A stretch of DNA of 64,000 bases from Streptomyces sp. ISL-12 (lineage in GTDB: Bacteria > Actinomycetota > Actinomycetes > Streptomycetales > Streptomycetaceae): contig NZ_JAGGOO010000056.1 in the NCBI RefSeq assembly GCF_018614415.1, positions 1-64,000 on the forward strand, read 5' to 3'. Under the pieces are notes generated by a model. That model was not told the origin of the DNA, did no database searches, and saw only the letters and a list, made by a program, of their open reading frames with translations. Made by a program: the position numbers and the translations under genes. Below, one piece after another: positions 16,510 through 25,023 of the stretch (its first letter is position 1; every line of letters begins with the position of its first letter).

Positions 16510-18129
16510 ATGCACGACGAGGCGCCGGAGCTCACCACCGCGGCCGACCCCGCGTCGGAGGTGTTCCAGGCCAACGACGCGGCACAGCGCGCCCTCGTCG
16601 AGGAGCTGCGGAGCAGACTGGCGGCGGCCCGTCTGGGCGGCGGCGAGAAGGCCCGCGCCCGGCACACCGCCCGCGGCAAGCTGCTCCCGCGCGAGCGCGT
16701 GGACCGGCTCCTCGACCCAGGCTCCCCGTTCCTGGAGCTGGCGCCGCTGGCGGCGGAGGGGATGTACGACGGACAGGCCCCGGCCGCCGGGGTGATCGCC
16801 GGGATCGGCCGGGTCAGCGGCCGGGAGTGCGTGATCGTCGCCAACGACGCCACGGTCAAGGGCGGCACGTACTACCCGATGACCGTGAAGAAGCACCTGC
16901 GCGCCCAGGAGGTGGCCCTGGAGAACCGGCTGCCGTGTCTGTACCTGGTGGACTCGGGCGGCGCCTTCCTGCCGATGCAGGACGAGGTCTTCCCGGACCG
17001 GGACCACTTCGGGCGGATCTTCTACAACCAGGCCCGGATGTCCGGCGCGGGCATCCCGCAGATCGCCGCCGTCCTCGGGTCCTGCACGGCGGGCGGGGCG
17101 TACGTCCCGGCGATGAGCGACGAGGCGGTCATCGTGCGCGGCCAGGGCACGATCTTCCTGGGCGGTCCGCCGCTGGTGAAGGCGGCCACCGGTGAGGTGG
17201 TGACGGCGGAGGAACTGGGCGGCGGCGAGGTGCACGCGCGGGTGTCGGGCGTCGCCGACCACCTCGCGGAGGACGACGCGCACGCCCTGCGCATCGTGCG
17301 GACCATCGTGGACACGCTGCCGGCGCGCGGGGCGCCGCCCTGGGAGGTGCGCCCGGTGGCGGAGCCGAAAGTGGACCCGTACGGGCTGTACGGCGTCGTC
17401 CCGGCCGACTCGCGCACGCCCTACGACGTACGCGAGGTCATCGCGCGGGTGGTGGACGGCTCACGGTTCGCGGAGTTCAAGGCCGAGTTCGGGCAGACCC
17501 TGGTGACCGGGTTCGCCCACGTCCACGGCCATCCGGTCGGCATCGTCGCCAACAACGGCATCCTGTTCTCCGAGTCCGCCCAGAAGGGCGCCCACTTCGT
17601 CGAACTGTGCGACCAGCGCGGCATCCCGCTGGTGTTCCTGCAGAACATCTCGGGGTTCATGGTCGGCAAGGACTACGAGGCCGGGGGCATCGCCAAGCAC
17701 GGCGCCAAGATGGTCACGGCGGTGGCGTGCACGCGGGTGCCGAAGCTGACGGTGGTGATCGGCGGGTCGTACGGCGCCGGGAACTACTCGATGTGCGGCC
17801 GGGCCTACTCGCCCCGGTTCCTGTGGATGTGGCCCGGCGCCAAGATCTCCGTGATGGGCGGCGAGCAGGCCGCCTCCGTGCTGGCGACCGTCAAGCGGGA
17901 CCAGCTCCAGGCGCGCGGCGAGGAGTGGCCGGCCGAGGAGGAAGAGGCGTTCAAGGCGCCGGTGCGCGCGCAGTACGAGCGGCAGGGCAACGCCTACTAC
18001 GCCACCGCCCGGCTGTGGGACGACGGGGTCATCGACCCGCTGGAGACCCGGCAGGTGCTGGGGCTGGCCCTGACCGCGTGTGCCCAGGCGCCGCTGGGTG
18101 AACCCCGGTTCGGCGTCTTCCGGATGTGA
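16510..18129 (+). CDS. acyl-CoA carboxylase beta subunit (methylcrotonyl-CoA carboxylase type)
   Basis: Carboxyltransferase subunit of 539 residues, which moves CO2 from carboxybiotin to an acyl-CoA. Its length and motifs fit methylcrotonyl-CoA carboxylase more than acetyl/propionyl enzymes: NDATVKGGTYYPMTVKKHLR, YLVDSGGAFLPMQDEVFPD, GSCTAGGAYVPAMSDE, GPPLVKAATGEVV, FLQNISGFMVGKDYE and GGSYGAGNYSMCGRAY. AAGGGGG precedes the ATG. It starts a four-gene operon with the biotin-carrying alpha subunit, HMG-CoA lyase and an acyl-CoA dehydrogenase, which together would take isovaleryl-CoA to acetoacetate and acetyl-CoA (only the hydratase is missing). Confidence 0.93.
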   Translation: MHDEAPELTTAADPASEVFQANDAAQRALVEELRSRLAAARLGGGEKARARHTARGKLLPRERVDRLLDPGSPFLELAPLAAEGMYDGQAPAAGVIAGIGRVSGRECVIVANDATVKGGTYYPMTVKKHLRAQEVALENRLPCLYLVDSGGAFLPMQDEVFPDRDHFGRIFYNQARMSGAGIPQIAAVLGSCTAGGAYVPAMSDEAVIVRGQGTIFLGGPPLVKAATGEVVTAEELGGGEVHARVSGVADHLAEDDAHALRIVRTIVDTLPARGAPPWEVRPVAEPKVDPYGLYGVVPADSRTPYDVREVIARVVDGSRFAEFKAEFGQTLVTGFAHVHGHPVGIVANNGILFSESAQKGAHFVELCDQRGIPLVFLQNISGFMVGKDYEAGGIAKHGAKMVTAVACTRVPKLTVVIGGSYGAGNYSMCGRAYSPRFLWMWPGAKISVMGGEQAASVLATVKRDQLQARGEEWPAEEEEAFKAPVRAQYERQGNAYYATARLWDDGVIDPLETRQVLGLALTACAQAPLGEPRFGVFRM

Positions 18130-18143
18130 GGGGGAGAGCGACG

Positions 18144-20144
18144 ATGTTCGACACCGTACTCGTGGCCAACCGGGGCGAGATCGCCGTCCGCGTGATCCGC
18201 ACGCTGCGCGCGCTGGGCGTGCGCTCGGTGGCCGTCTTCTCCGACGCGGACGCGGGCGCCCGGCACGTCCGGGAGGCCGACGAGGCCGTACGGATCGGCC
18301 CGGCGCCGGCGGCGGAGAGCTATCTGTCCGCCGAGCGGCTGCTGGAGGCCGCCGAGCGGACGGGCGCGCAGGCCGTCCACCCGGGGTACGGCTTCCTGGC
18401 GGAGAACGCCGGTTTCGCCCGGGCCTGCACGGCGGCGGGGCTGGTCTTCATCGGGCCGCCCGCCGACGCGATCGCCCTGATGGGCGACAAGATCCGGGCC
18501 AAGGAGACGGTGGCGGCGGCCGGCGTCCCGGTGGTCCCGGGCGGACGGGACCCGGACCCCGGCGAACGCGACACCGGCCCCGGAGGCCCCGCCCCCGGCG
18601 GACACGGCCCCGGCGGACACGGCCCCGACGGACGCGACCCCGGCCTCGCCGAGGCCGCCCGCGCGCTCGGCGCACCCGTGCTGCTCAAGCCGTCGGCGGG
18701 CGGCGGCGGCAAGGGCATGCGGCTGGTGCGGGACCTCGCCGTCCTGGAGGAGGAGATCGCCGCGGCCCGCCGCGAGGCCCGCGCCTCCTTCGGGGACGAC
18801 ACGCTGCTGGTGGAGCGGTGGATCGACCGGCCCCGGCACATCGAGATCCAGGTGCTGGCCGACGGCCACGGCAACGTCGTCCACCTCGGCGAGCGCGAGT
18901 GCTCCCTCCAGCGCCGGCACCAGAAGATCGTCGAGGAGGCGCCCAGCGTGCTCCTCGACGAGGCGACGCGCGCCGCGATGGGCGAGGCGGCCGTGCGGGC
19001 GGCCCGTTCCTGCGGCTACCGGGGCGCGGGCACGGTGGAGTTCATCGTCCCCGGCGCCGACCCGTCCGCGTACTGCTTCATGGAGATGAACACCCGCCTC
19101 CAGGTGGAGCATCCGGTCACCGAGTACGTCACCGGCCTGGACCTGGTGGAGTGGCAGCTGAGGGTCGCGGCCGGGGAGAAGCTCGGCTTCGGCCAGGCCG
19201 AGGTCCGGCTCACCGGGCACGCGGTGGAGGCCCGGCTGAGCGCCGAGGACCCCGCGCGGGGCTTCCTGCCGACCGGCGGCACGGTGCTGCGGCTGCGCGA
19301 GCCGCGCGGCGACGGCGTGCGCACCGACTCCGGACTGAGCGAGGGCACCGAGGTCGGCAGCCGCTACGACCCGATGCTGGCCAAGGTGATCGCGTACGGC
19401 CCGGACCGGGAGACGGCCCTGCGCAAGCTGCGCGCCGCCCTCGCCGGGACGGTGACGCTGGGGGTGCCGACCAACGCCGGGTTCCTGCGGCGGCTGCTCG
19501 CGCACCCGGCGGTGGTGGCGGGCGAGCTGGACACCGGGCTGGTGGAGCGCGAGGCGGACGGCCTGACCCCCGACGGCGTACCGGAGGAGGTGTACGAGGC
19601 GGCGGCGGCCGTACGGCTGGACGCGCTGGCACCGAAGGGCGACGGCTGGACGGACCCGTTCTCGGTGCCGAGCGGGTGGCGGCTGGGCGGGGAGCCGAAG
19701 CCGCCCTCCTTCCACCTGCGGGTGACCGACCCCGTCGAGTACACCCCGCGCGGCACCCACACCGTCACCGACGACACCGTCACCGTCACCCTGGACGGCG
19801 CCCGGCACACCTTCCACCGGGCCGGCGACTGGCTCGGCCGCGACGGCGACGCCTGGCAGGTACGGGACCACGACCCGGTCGCCGCCTCCCTCACCCGGGC
19901 GGCGCACGCGGGTGCCGACTCGCTCACCGCGCCCATGCCGGGGACGGTGACGGTGGTGAAGGCCGCCGTCGGCGACGAGGTGGCCGCCGGACAGAGCCTG
20001 CTGGTGGTCGAGGCGATGAAGATGGAGCACGTCATCTCCGCCCCGCACGCCGGCACGGTCACCGAACTCGACGTCTCCCCCGGCACCACGGTCGCCATGG
20101 ACCAGGTACTGGCGGTCATCGCCCCCGCGGAGGTGGCCCCATGA
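18144..20144 (+). CDS. acyl-CoA carboxylase alpha subunit (biotin carboxylase + BCCP)
   Basis: 666-residue subunit that carboxylates its own biotin using ATP and bicarbonate. The biotin carboxylase core starts FDTVLVANRGEIAVRVIRT, with LLKPSAGGGGKGMRLVRD in the ATP-grasp lid, HIEIQVLADGHGNVVHLGER and MNTRLQVEHPVTEYVTG in the active site. The BCCP domain ends the protein with VVEAMKMEHVI; Lys of MKM is biotinylated. Between VPVVPGG and LAEAARALGAPV there is an unusual stretch of about 25 residues rich in Gly, Pro, His and Asp (GGHGPGGHGPDGRDP) not found in typical enzymes. Start at 18144 follows GGGGGAGAG; the gene overlaps hmgL-type ATG by 4 nt. Confidence 0.93.
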   Translation: MFDTVLVANRGEIAVRVIRTLRALGVRSVAVFSDADAGARHVREADEAVRIGPAPAAESYLSAERLLEAAERTGAQAVHPGYGFLAENAGFARACTAAGLVFIGPPADAIALMGDKIRAKETVAAAGVPVVPGGRDPDPGERDTGPGGPAPGGHGPGGHGPDGRDPGLAEAARALGAPVLLKPSAGGGGKGMRLVRDLAVLEEEIAAARREARASFGDDTLLVERWIDRPRHIEIQVLADGHGNVVHLGERECSLQRRHQKIVEEAPSVLLDEATRAAMGEAAVRAARSCGYRGAGTVEFIVPGADPSAYCFMEMNTRLQVEHPVTEYVTGLDLVEWQLRVAAGEKLGFGQAEVRLTGHAVEARLSAEDPARGFLPTGGTVLRLREPRGDGVRTDSGLSEGTEVGSRYDPMLAKVIAYGPDRETALRKLRAALAGTVTLGVPTNAGFLRRLLAHPAVVAGELDTGLVEREADGLTPDGVPEEVYEAAAAVRLDALAPKGDGWTDPFSVPSGWRLGGEPKPPSFHLRVTDPVEYTPRGTHTVTDDTVTVTLDGARHTFHRAGDWLGRDGDAWQVRDHDPVAASLTRAAHAGADSLTAPMPGTVTVVKAAVGDEVAAGQSLLVVEAMKMEHVISAPHAGTVTELDVSPGTTVAMDQVLAVIAPAEVAP

Positions 20145-21073
20145 CGCTCCCCATGACCGTCCCGGCGCCCGGTCTGCCCACCCGGGTCCGCATCCACGAG
20201 GTCGGCCCCCGCGACGGCCTCCAGAACGAGAAGGCGACCGTCCCGACGGAGGTCAAGGCCGAGTTCGTGCGCCGCCTGGCCGAGACCGGCCTGACGACCA
20301 TCGAGGCGACGAGCTTCGTGCACCCGAAGTGGGTGCCCCAACTCGCGGACGCCGAGGCCCTGTTCCCGCAGATCTCCGCCCTCCCGGCCGCCCTCCCCGT
20401 CCTGGTCCCCAACGAACGCGGCCTGGACCGGGCCCTCGCCCTCGGCGCCCGCCGGGTCGCCGTCTTCGCCAGCGCCACCGAGTCCTTCGCCCAGGCCAAC
20501 CTCAACCGCTCGGTGGACGAGTCACTGGCCATGTTCGCGCCGGTGGTGGCCCGCGCCAAGGCCGCCGGCGTGCACGTACGCGGCTATCTGTCCATGTGTT
20601 TCGGCGACCCCTGGGAGGGCGCGGTCCCCGTCCCGCGGGTCGTCCGGGTCTGCCGGGCCCTGCTGGACCTCGGCTGCGACGAGCTGAGCCTCGGCGACAC
20701 CATCGGCGTCGCGACGCCCGGACACGTCACCGCCCTGCTGGACGAGCTGACCGGCCAGGGCGTCCCCGTGGAGGCGATCGGCGTCCACTTCCACGACACC
20801 TACGGCCAGGCACTGGCCAACACCCTCGCCGCGCTCCAACGGGGCGTCACCACCGTCGACGCCTCCGCCGGCGGCCTCGGCGGCTGCCCGTTCGCCAGGT
20901 CCGCCACCGGCAACCTGGCCACCGAGGACCTGGTGTGGATGCTGCGCGGCCTCGGCATCGACACCGGCGTCGACCTCGACCGCCTGGTCGCCACCAGCGT
21001 ATGGATGGCCGCGCACCTCGACCGCCCCAGCCCGTCCCGCACCGTCCGCGCCCTCTCCCACAAGGACCAGTGA
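20141..21073 (+). CDS. hydroxymethylglutaryl-CoA lyase
   Basis: 310-residue TIM-barrel lyase that cleaves HMG-CoA to acetoacetate and acetyl-CoA, the last step of leucine degradation. Signature residues: EVGPRDGLQNEKATVPTEVK (metal-binding Asp and catalytic Arg), ATSFVHPKWVPQLADA, SLGDTIGVATPGHV, HFHDTYGQALAN (metal His-x-His), and ASAGGLGGCPFARSATGN, which contains the mobile catalytic Cys loop GGCPFA. ATG overlaps the alpha-subunit stop (ATGA). Directly downstream is an acyl-CoA dehydrogenase. Confidence 0.95.
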   Translation: MTLPMTVPAPGLPTRVRIHEVGPRDGLQNEKATVPTEVKAEFVRRLAETGLTTIEATSFVHPKWVPQLADAEALFPQISALPAALPVLVPNERGLDRALALGARRVAVFASATESFAQANLNRSVDESLAMFAPVVARAKAAGVHVRGYLSMCFGDPWEGAVPVPRVVRVCRALLDLGCDELSLGDTIGVATPGHVTALLDELTGQGVPVEAIGVHFHDTYGQALANTLAALQRGVTTVDASAGGLGGCPFARSATGNLATEDLVWMLRGLGIDTGVDLDRLVATSVWMAAHLDRPSPSRTVRALSHKDQ

Positions 21074-21078
21074 TCAGG

Positions 21079-22239
21079 ATGGACCACCGGCTCTCCCCCG
21101 AACTGGAAGAACTGCGCCGCACCGTCGAGGAGTTCGCCCACGACGTCGTGGCCCCCAAGATCGGCGACTTCTACGAGCGGCACGAGTTCCCGTACGAGAT
21201 CGTCCGCGAGATGGCCCGGATGGGCCTGTTCGGCCTGCCCTTCCCCGAGGAGTACGGCGGGATGGGCGGCGACTACCTCGCCCTCGGCATCGCCCTGGAG
21301 GAACTGGCCCGGGTGGACTCCTCGGTGGCCATCACCCTGGAGGCCGGTGTCTCGCTGGGCGCGATGCCGGTCCACCTGTTCGGCACCGAGGAGCAGAAGC
21401 GGACCTGGCTGCCGAAGCTGTGCTCCGGCGAGATCCTCGGCGCCTTCGGGCTGACCGAGCCGGACGGCGGCTCGGACGCGGGGGCGACCCGGACGACGGC
21501 CCGGCTGGACGAGGCGTCCGGCGAGTGGGTGATCAACGGCACCAAGTGCTTCATCACCAACTCCGGCACCGACATCACCGGCCTGGTCACGGTCACGGCG
21601 GTCACCGGGCGCAAGCCGGACGGCTCCCCGCGCATCTCCGCGATCATCGTGCCGTCGGGCACCCCCGGCTTCACCGTCGCCCCGCCGTACTCCAAGGTCG
21701 GCTGGAACGCCTCCGACACCCGGGAGCTGTCCTTCGAGGGCGTCCGGGTGCCGGCCGGCAACCTGCTGGGCGAGGAGGGCCGGGGCTACGCCCAGTTCCT
21801 GCGCATCCTCGACGAGGGCCGGATCGCGATCGCCGCGCTGGCCACCGGTCTGGCCCAGGGCTGTGTGGACGAGTCGGTCAAGTACGCCAAGGAGCGGCAC
21901 GCCTTCGGGCGGCCCATCGGGGCCAACCAGGCCATCCAGTTCAAGATCGCGGACATGGAGATGAAGGCGCACACCGCCCGGCTGGCCTGGCGGGACGCGG
22001 CGTCGCGGCTGGTGGCGGGCGAGCCGTTCAAGAAGGAGGCGGCGCTGGCGAAGCTGTACTCGTCGACCGTCGCGGTGGACAACGCCCGGGACGCCACGCA
22101 GATCCACGGCGGGTACGGGTTCATGAACGAGTACCCGGTCGCCCGGATGTGGCGGGACTCCAAGATCCTGGAGATCGGCGAGGGGACCAGCGAGGTGCAG
22201 CGGATGCTGATCGCGCGGGAGCTGGGCCTGGTGAGCTGA
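21079..22239 (+). CDS. acdH: acyl-CoA dehydrogenase (isovaleryl/branched-chain type)
   Basis: 386-residue FAD-dependent dehydrogenase. Key segments: FGLTEPDGGSDAGATRTTAR, GTKCFITNSGTDITG, KVGWNASDTRELSF, RHAFGRPIGANQAIQFKIAD, ATQIHGGYGFMNEYPVARMW, and IGEGTSEVQRMLIARELG. The IGEGT Glu is retained, unlike the paralogue at 14577. It ends the branched-chain acyl-CoA operon and probably oxidises isovaleryl/isobutyryl-CoA; the S. coelicolor acdH of this position does so (recalled). An in-frame GTG at 21070 that overlaps the preceding stop is an alternative start adding three residues. Confidence 0.93.
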   Translation: MDHRLSPELEELRRTVEEFAHDVVAPKIGDFYERHEFPYEIVREMARMGLFGLPFPEEYGGMGGDYLALGIALEELARVDSSVAITLEAGVSLGAMPVHLFGTEEQKRTWLPKLCSGEILGAFGLTEPDGGSDAGATRTTARLDEASGEWVINGTKCFITNSGTDITGLVTVTAVTGRKPDGSPRISAIIVPSGTPGFTVAPPYSKVGWNASDTRELSFEGVRVPAGNLLGEEGRGYAQFLRILDEGRIAIAALATGLAQGCVDESVKYAKERHAFGRPIGANQAIQFKIADMEMKAHTARLAWRDAASRLVAGEPFKKEAALAKLYSSTVAVDNARDATQIHGGYGFMNEYPVARMWRDSKILEIGEGTSEVQRMLIARELGLVS

Positions 22240-22297
22240 GGCCGGGGACGCGGAACCTGGAGCGGAACCCTGGAGCGGAACCCTGGACAAAATGATC

Positions 22298-22316
22298 TGA
22301 GGTTAGGCTAACCTAC
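22298..22316. promoter_or_regulatory. iron box (DmdR-type operator) before desE
   Basis: TGAGGTTAGGCTAACCTAC matches 17 of 19 positions of the Streptomyces iron box TTAGGTTAGGCTAACCTAA, with a perfect inner palindrome. It lies 49 nt upstream of the lipoprotein start, so iron-replete repression by a DtxR/DmdR protein is expected. Confidence 0.9.
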
Positions 22317-22364
22317 CTTCGAATTGTCCGGCGGACGCTCCGCCCCGTTCGAAACGAGCCACGC

Positions 22365-23408
22365 ATGTCCAACGCCAGAGCCACCCACTTCACCCGTCGC
22401 GGCATCCTCGCGGCCGGCGGCGCCCTCGGCCTCGGTGCCGCGCTCACGGCCTGCGGCAGCGACGACGAGAACGGTGGCTCGGCGGACGGAAAAGCCTCCG
22501 CCGCGTCCGGCCCCTGGTCGTTCGAGGACGACCGCGGCACCACCGTGAAGCTGGACCAGGTCCCCACGAGCATCGTCGCCTTCACCGGCGTCGCCGCCGC
22601 GCTCTGGGACTACGGCGTCCAGGTCAAGGGCGTCTTCGGGCCGACGACGACGAAGGACGGCAAGGCCGATGTCCAGGCCGGCGACATGGACGTCAGCAAG
22701 GTGACCGTCCTCGGCAACGCCTGGGGCAAGTTCAACGTCGAGAAGTACGCCGCCCTCGCTCCCGAGGTGCTGATCACCACGACGTTCGACGACGCGGGCA
22801 CCCTGTGGTCGGTCCCGGAGGAGTCCAAGGACAAGATCGCCAAACTGGCCCCGAGCGTCGCGGTCTCCGTCTTCGACCGGCAGCTCACCGAGCCGCTCCA
22901 GCGGATGTGGGAGCTGGCCGAGTCGCTGGGCGCCGACATGAAGGCGGACAAGACCGTCCAGGCGAAGAAGGACTTCGAGGCCGCCGCCGAGCGGCTGCGC
23001 ACGGCGGCCAAGGCCCGCCCCGAGATCAAGGTGCTGGCGGGCTCCGCGAGCCCCGACCTGTTCTACGTCTCCGGCACCAACCTCTCGGTCGACCTGGAGT
23101 ACTTCAAGGCCCTCGGCGTGAACTTCGTCGAGCCCTCGGAGGCCGCCAAGAAGGCGACCGGCGGCTGGTACGAGTCGCTGAGCTGGGAGAACGTCGACAA
23201 GTACGCGGCGGACGTCATCGTCATGGACGACCGCACCTCGGCGACCCAGCCGGCCGACATCACCGAGGGCACCTGGAAGAAGCTGCCCGCGGTCAAGGCC
23301 GGCCAGGTCATCTCCCGCTCCCCCGAGCCGATCCTGTCCTACGACAAGTGCACGCCGCTGCTGACGAATCTCGCGGAAGCCATCGAGAAGGCCAAGAAGG
23401 TCAGCTGA
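22365..23408 (+). CDS. desE: ferrioxamine-type siderophore-binding lipoprotein (DesE-like)
   Basis: Extracellular substrate-binding lipoprotein of 347 residues of an iron-siderophore ABC importer. The N-terminus has a twin-arginine-like FTRRGILAAGG and a lipobox LTAC-G with the lipidated Cys at about residue 29. The body is a periplasmic-binding-protein type III (FecB/FhuD) fold: GTTVKLDQVPTSIVAFTGVA, YAALAPEVLITTTFDD, LAPSVAVSVFD, and a C-terminal AGQVISRSPEPILSYDK. An iron box stands in its promoter. In S. coelicolor the equivalent gene lies beside the desferrioxamine genes; here only a DesC-like gene follows. No permease or ATPase genes are adjacent. Confidence 0.9.
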   Translation: MSNARATHFTRRGILAAGGALGLGAALTACGSDDENGGSADGKASAASGPWSFEDDRGTTVKLDQVPTSIVAFTGVAAALWDYGVQVKGVFGPTTTKDGKADVQAGDMDVSKVTVLGNAWGKFNVEKYAALAPEVLITTTFDDAGTLWSVPEESKDKIAKLAPSVAVSVFDRQLTEPLQRMWELAESLGADMKADKTVQAKKDFEAAAERLRTAAKARPEIKVLAGSASPDLFYVSGTNLSVDLEYFKALGVNFVEPSEAAKKATGGWYESLSWENVDKYAADVIVMDDRTSATQPADITEGTWKKLPAVKAGQVISRSPEPILSYDKCTPLLTNLAEAIEKAKKVS

Positions 23409-23426
23409 CCCGCCCCCTCTCCCGTT

Positions 23427-23460
23427 CGAGCCGCCCGTCCTGCCTGGACGTGGCGGCTCG
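23427..23460 (+). terminator. hairpin after desE
   Basis: CGAGCCGCC at 23427-23435 pairs with GGCGGCTCG at 23452-23460, with a further GTCC/GGAC pairing inside. It is placed 19 nt after the stop codon and upstream of the next iron box, so desE and the following gene are separate transcripts. Confidence 0.75.
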
Positions 23461-23500
23461 GCGCGTTCCGGACACCTGTTGCCACTTCCCCGAGTTTTAG

Positions 23501-23519
23501 TTAGGTTAGCCTTACCTAA
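23501..23519. promoter_or_regulatory. second iron box
   Basis: TTAGGTTAGCCTTACCTAA matches 17 of 19 positions of the iron box consensus and is fully palindromic at its ends. It is 25 nt upstream of the GTG start of the acyltransferase gene. In related genomes I would expect such a box before desA rather than before a desC-like gene. Confidence 0.9.
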
Positions 23520-23543
23520 GTACGTCGATTGGAGGAGACTCCC

Positions 23544-24041
23544 GTGACCTTCACCTTCCGCCCCCTGGACCCGCTGAAGGACGCCGCGCTGGTGCACCGG
23601 TGGGTCACGCACCCGCAGGCCGCCTTCTGGCTGGCACGGGACGCGAAACTGGTGGACGTCGAGCGCGCCTGCATGCGGATCGCCGCCGACGAGCGCCACC
23701 ACGCCCTGCTGGGCCTGCGCTGCGGCGTGCCCGTCTTCCTCATGGAGACCTACGACCCGGCCGTGCTGCACGAGTCCGAGCCCGGCGACATCGGCCTGCA
23801 CCTCCTCGCCTCCCCGGCCTACAACCCCGTACCCGGTCTCCTGCTCAGGGCCGCCCTGACCCACCTCTTCGCGGACCCGGCCGTCCGCCGCGTCGTCCTC
23901 GCCCCGGACGCGGCCGGCGCGGCGACGGAGCACAAAGCCCCCCTCGCCTTCCGCACCCGGGAGGAGTTCTACGCGACGACCGCGACGGCCATGAAGACGC
24001 CGACGACCACGAAGACGCCGACGACCGCGATGGCCGCGTGA
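23544..24041 (+). CDS. shortened DesC-like siderophore acyltransferase (GNAT)
   Basis: 165-residue protein of the siderophore-biosynthesis acetyltransferase family (IucB/RhbD/DesC type). The N-terminal half is a strong match to what I recall of DesC: FTFRPLDPLKDAALVHRWVT, HPQAAFWLARDAKLVDVERA, then VPVFLMETYDP and PGDIGLHLLASP. DesC acylates N-hydroxycadaverine in desferrioxamine assembly. After VVLAPDAAG the region that should carry the last GNAT motif (N-x-x-A...GF) is missing and the frame goes directly to AFRTREEFYAT, ending in a Thr/Lys/Pro repeat (TPTTTKTPTT). It may therefore be inactive. Start GTG with GGAGGAG seven bases upstream. No desA, desB or desD homologue is present on either side. 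Confidence 0.72.
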   Translation: MTFTFRPLDPLKDAALVHRWVTHPQAAFWLARDAKLVDVERACMRIAADERHHALLGLRCGVPVFLMETYDPAVLHESEPGDIGLHLLASPAYNPVPGLLLRAALTHLFADPAVRRVVLAPDAAGAATEHKAPLAFRTREEFYATTATAMKTPTTTKTPTTAMAA

Positions 24042-24087
24042 GCGGGCCCCCTCCCCCGCGGGGACCGCACCGGGGGACAATCCCCGC

Positions 24088-25020
24088 ATGGCGGAAATCA
24101 TCCAGAAGGACGGCACCTGGGCCTTCGACGGGGACGCCCTGCGCCTGACGCCCGGCCGGGACCGGAGCGTCGGCCTGCTCCGCAGGGAACTGGGCGAACT
24201 CGTCGTGCCGCTGGGCGCGTTGGCGGGGATCTCCTTCGAGCAGGGCAGGAAGGCCGGGCGGCTGCGGCTGAGACTGCGCGACGGCGCCGACCCGCTGCTG
24301 CACGCCACCGGCGGCCGGCTCACCGAGCCGCACGACCCGTACCAGCTGATCGTCGAGGCCGACCGCTACGGCGTGGCCGAGTACTTCACCGACGAGATCC
24401 GCAACGCGCTGCTCCTGGACGAGGTGCCGGCCGACCCGGTCCGTGAGTACCTGCTGCCGGGCCCGCCCGTCCCCCTCTCCGTCTCCGCCGGGGACGGCAC
24501 CGCCGCCTTCGACGGCGAGCGGGTGCGCCTGGAGTGGAACTGGAAGACGGAGGACGCCAAGGCCGCCGCCGGCTCCCGCGTCCTGCCGCTGGCCGACATC
24601 ACCGCCGTCGAGTGGCTGCCGTCGGTCGGCCTGGACAACGGGCACCTGCGGTTCACCGTGCGCGGGGCGCCGACCAAGGCCCCGCCCAAGTACGACCCGA
24701 ACGCCGTCGAGTTGTGGGGGTTCAAGAAGGACCCGCTGATGGCCCTGGTCGCCGCGGCCGTGCAGGCCCGCCTCCCGCACCCCTCCGGCCTCCCGCACCC
24801 CTCCGGCCGCCCGGCCGAGGCCGCGCCCGGCACCCCCGCCCTCACCGCCGCGGCGGCCGCCGCGGCCGCCCTCACCGCCGCGGCGGCCGCCGCCCCCGTC
24901 GAGGACGACCACGACGCGCTGCTGCGGCGGCTGCGCGAACTGGGCGAACTGCACCGCGACGGGGTCCTGACCGACGACGAGTTCGCCCTGGCCAAGGCGG
25001 CCCTGCTCAAACGGATGTGA
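24088..25020 (+). CDS. DUF4429-SHOCT protein
   Basis: 310-residue cytoplasmic protein with two DUF4429 repeats. The first is GTWAFDGDALRLTPGRD...FTDEIRN; the second is GDGTAAFDGERVRLEWNW through GLDNGHLRFTVRGAP to KKDPLMALVAA. A short C-terminal SHOCT helix pair, ALLRRLRELGELHRDGVLTD then DEFALAKAALLKRM, ends the protein. Between them is a low-complexity linker with internal duplications (LPHPSG twice, ALTAAAAAAA twice). The molecular function is unknown; SHOCT segments often mediate oligomerisation or membrane association. It converges with the phosphatase gene, whose end lies 3 nt beyond its stop. Confidence 0.82.
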   Translation: MAEIIQKDGTWAFDGDALRLTPGRDRSVGLLRRELGELVVPLGALAGISFEQGRKAGRLRLRLRDGADPLLHATGGRLTEPHDPYQLIVEADRYGVAEYFTDEIRNALLLDEVPADPVREYLLPGPPVPLSVSAGDGTAAFDGERVRLEWNWKTEDAKAAAGSRVLPLADITAVEWLPSVGLDNGHLRFTVRGAPTKAPPKYDPNAVELWGFKKDPLMALVAAAVQARLPHPSGLPHPSGRPAEAAPGTPALTAAAAAAAALTAAAAAAPVEDDHDALLRRLRELGELHRDGVLTDDEFALAKAALLKRM

Positions 25021-25023
25021 CGC

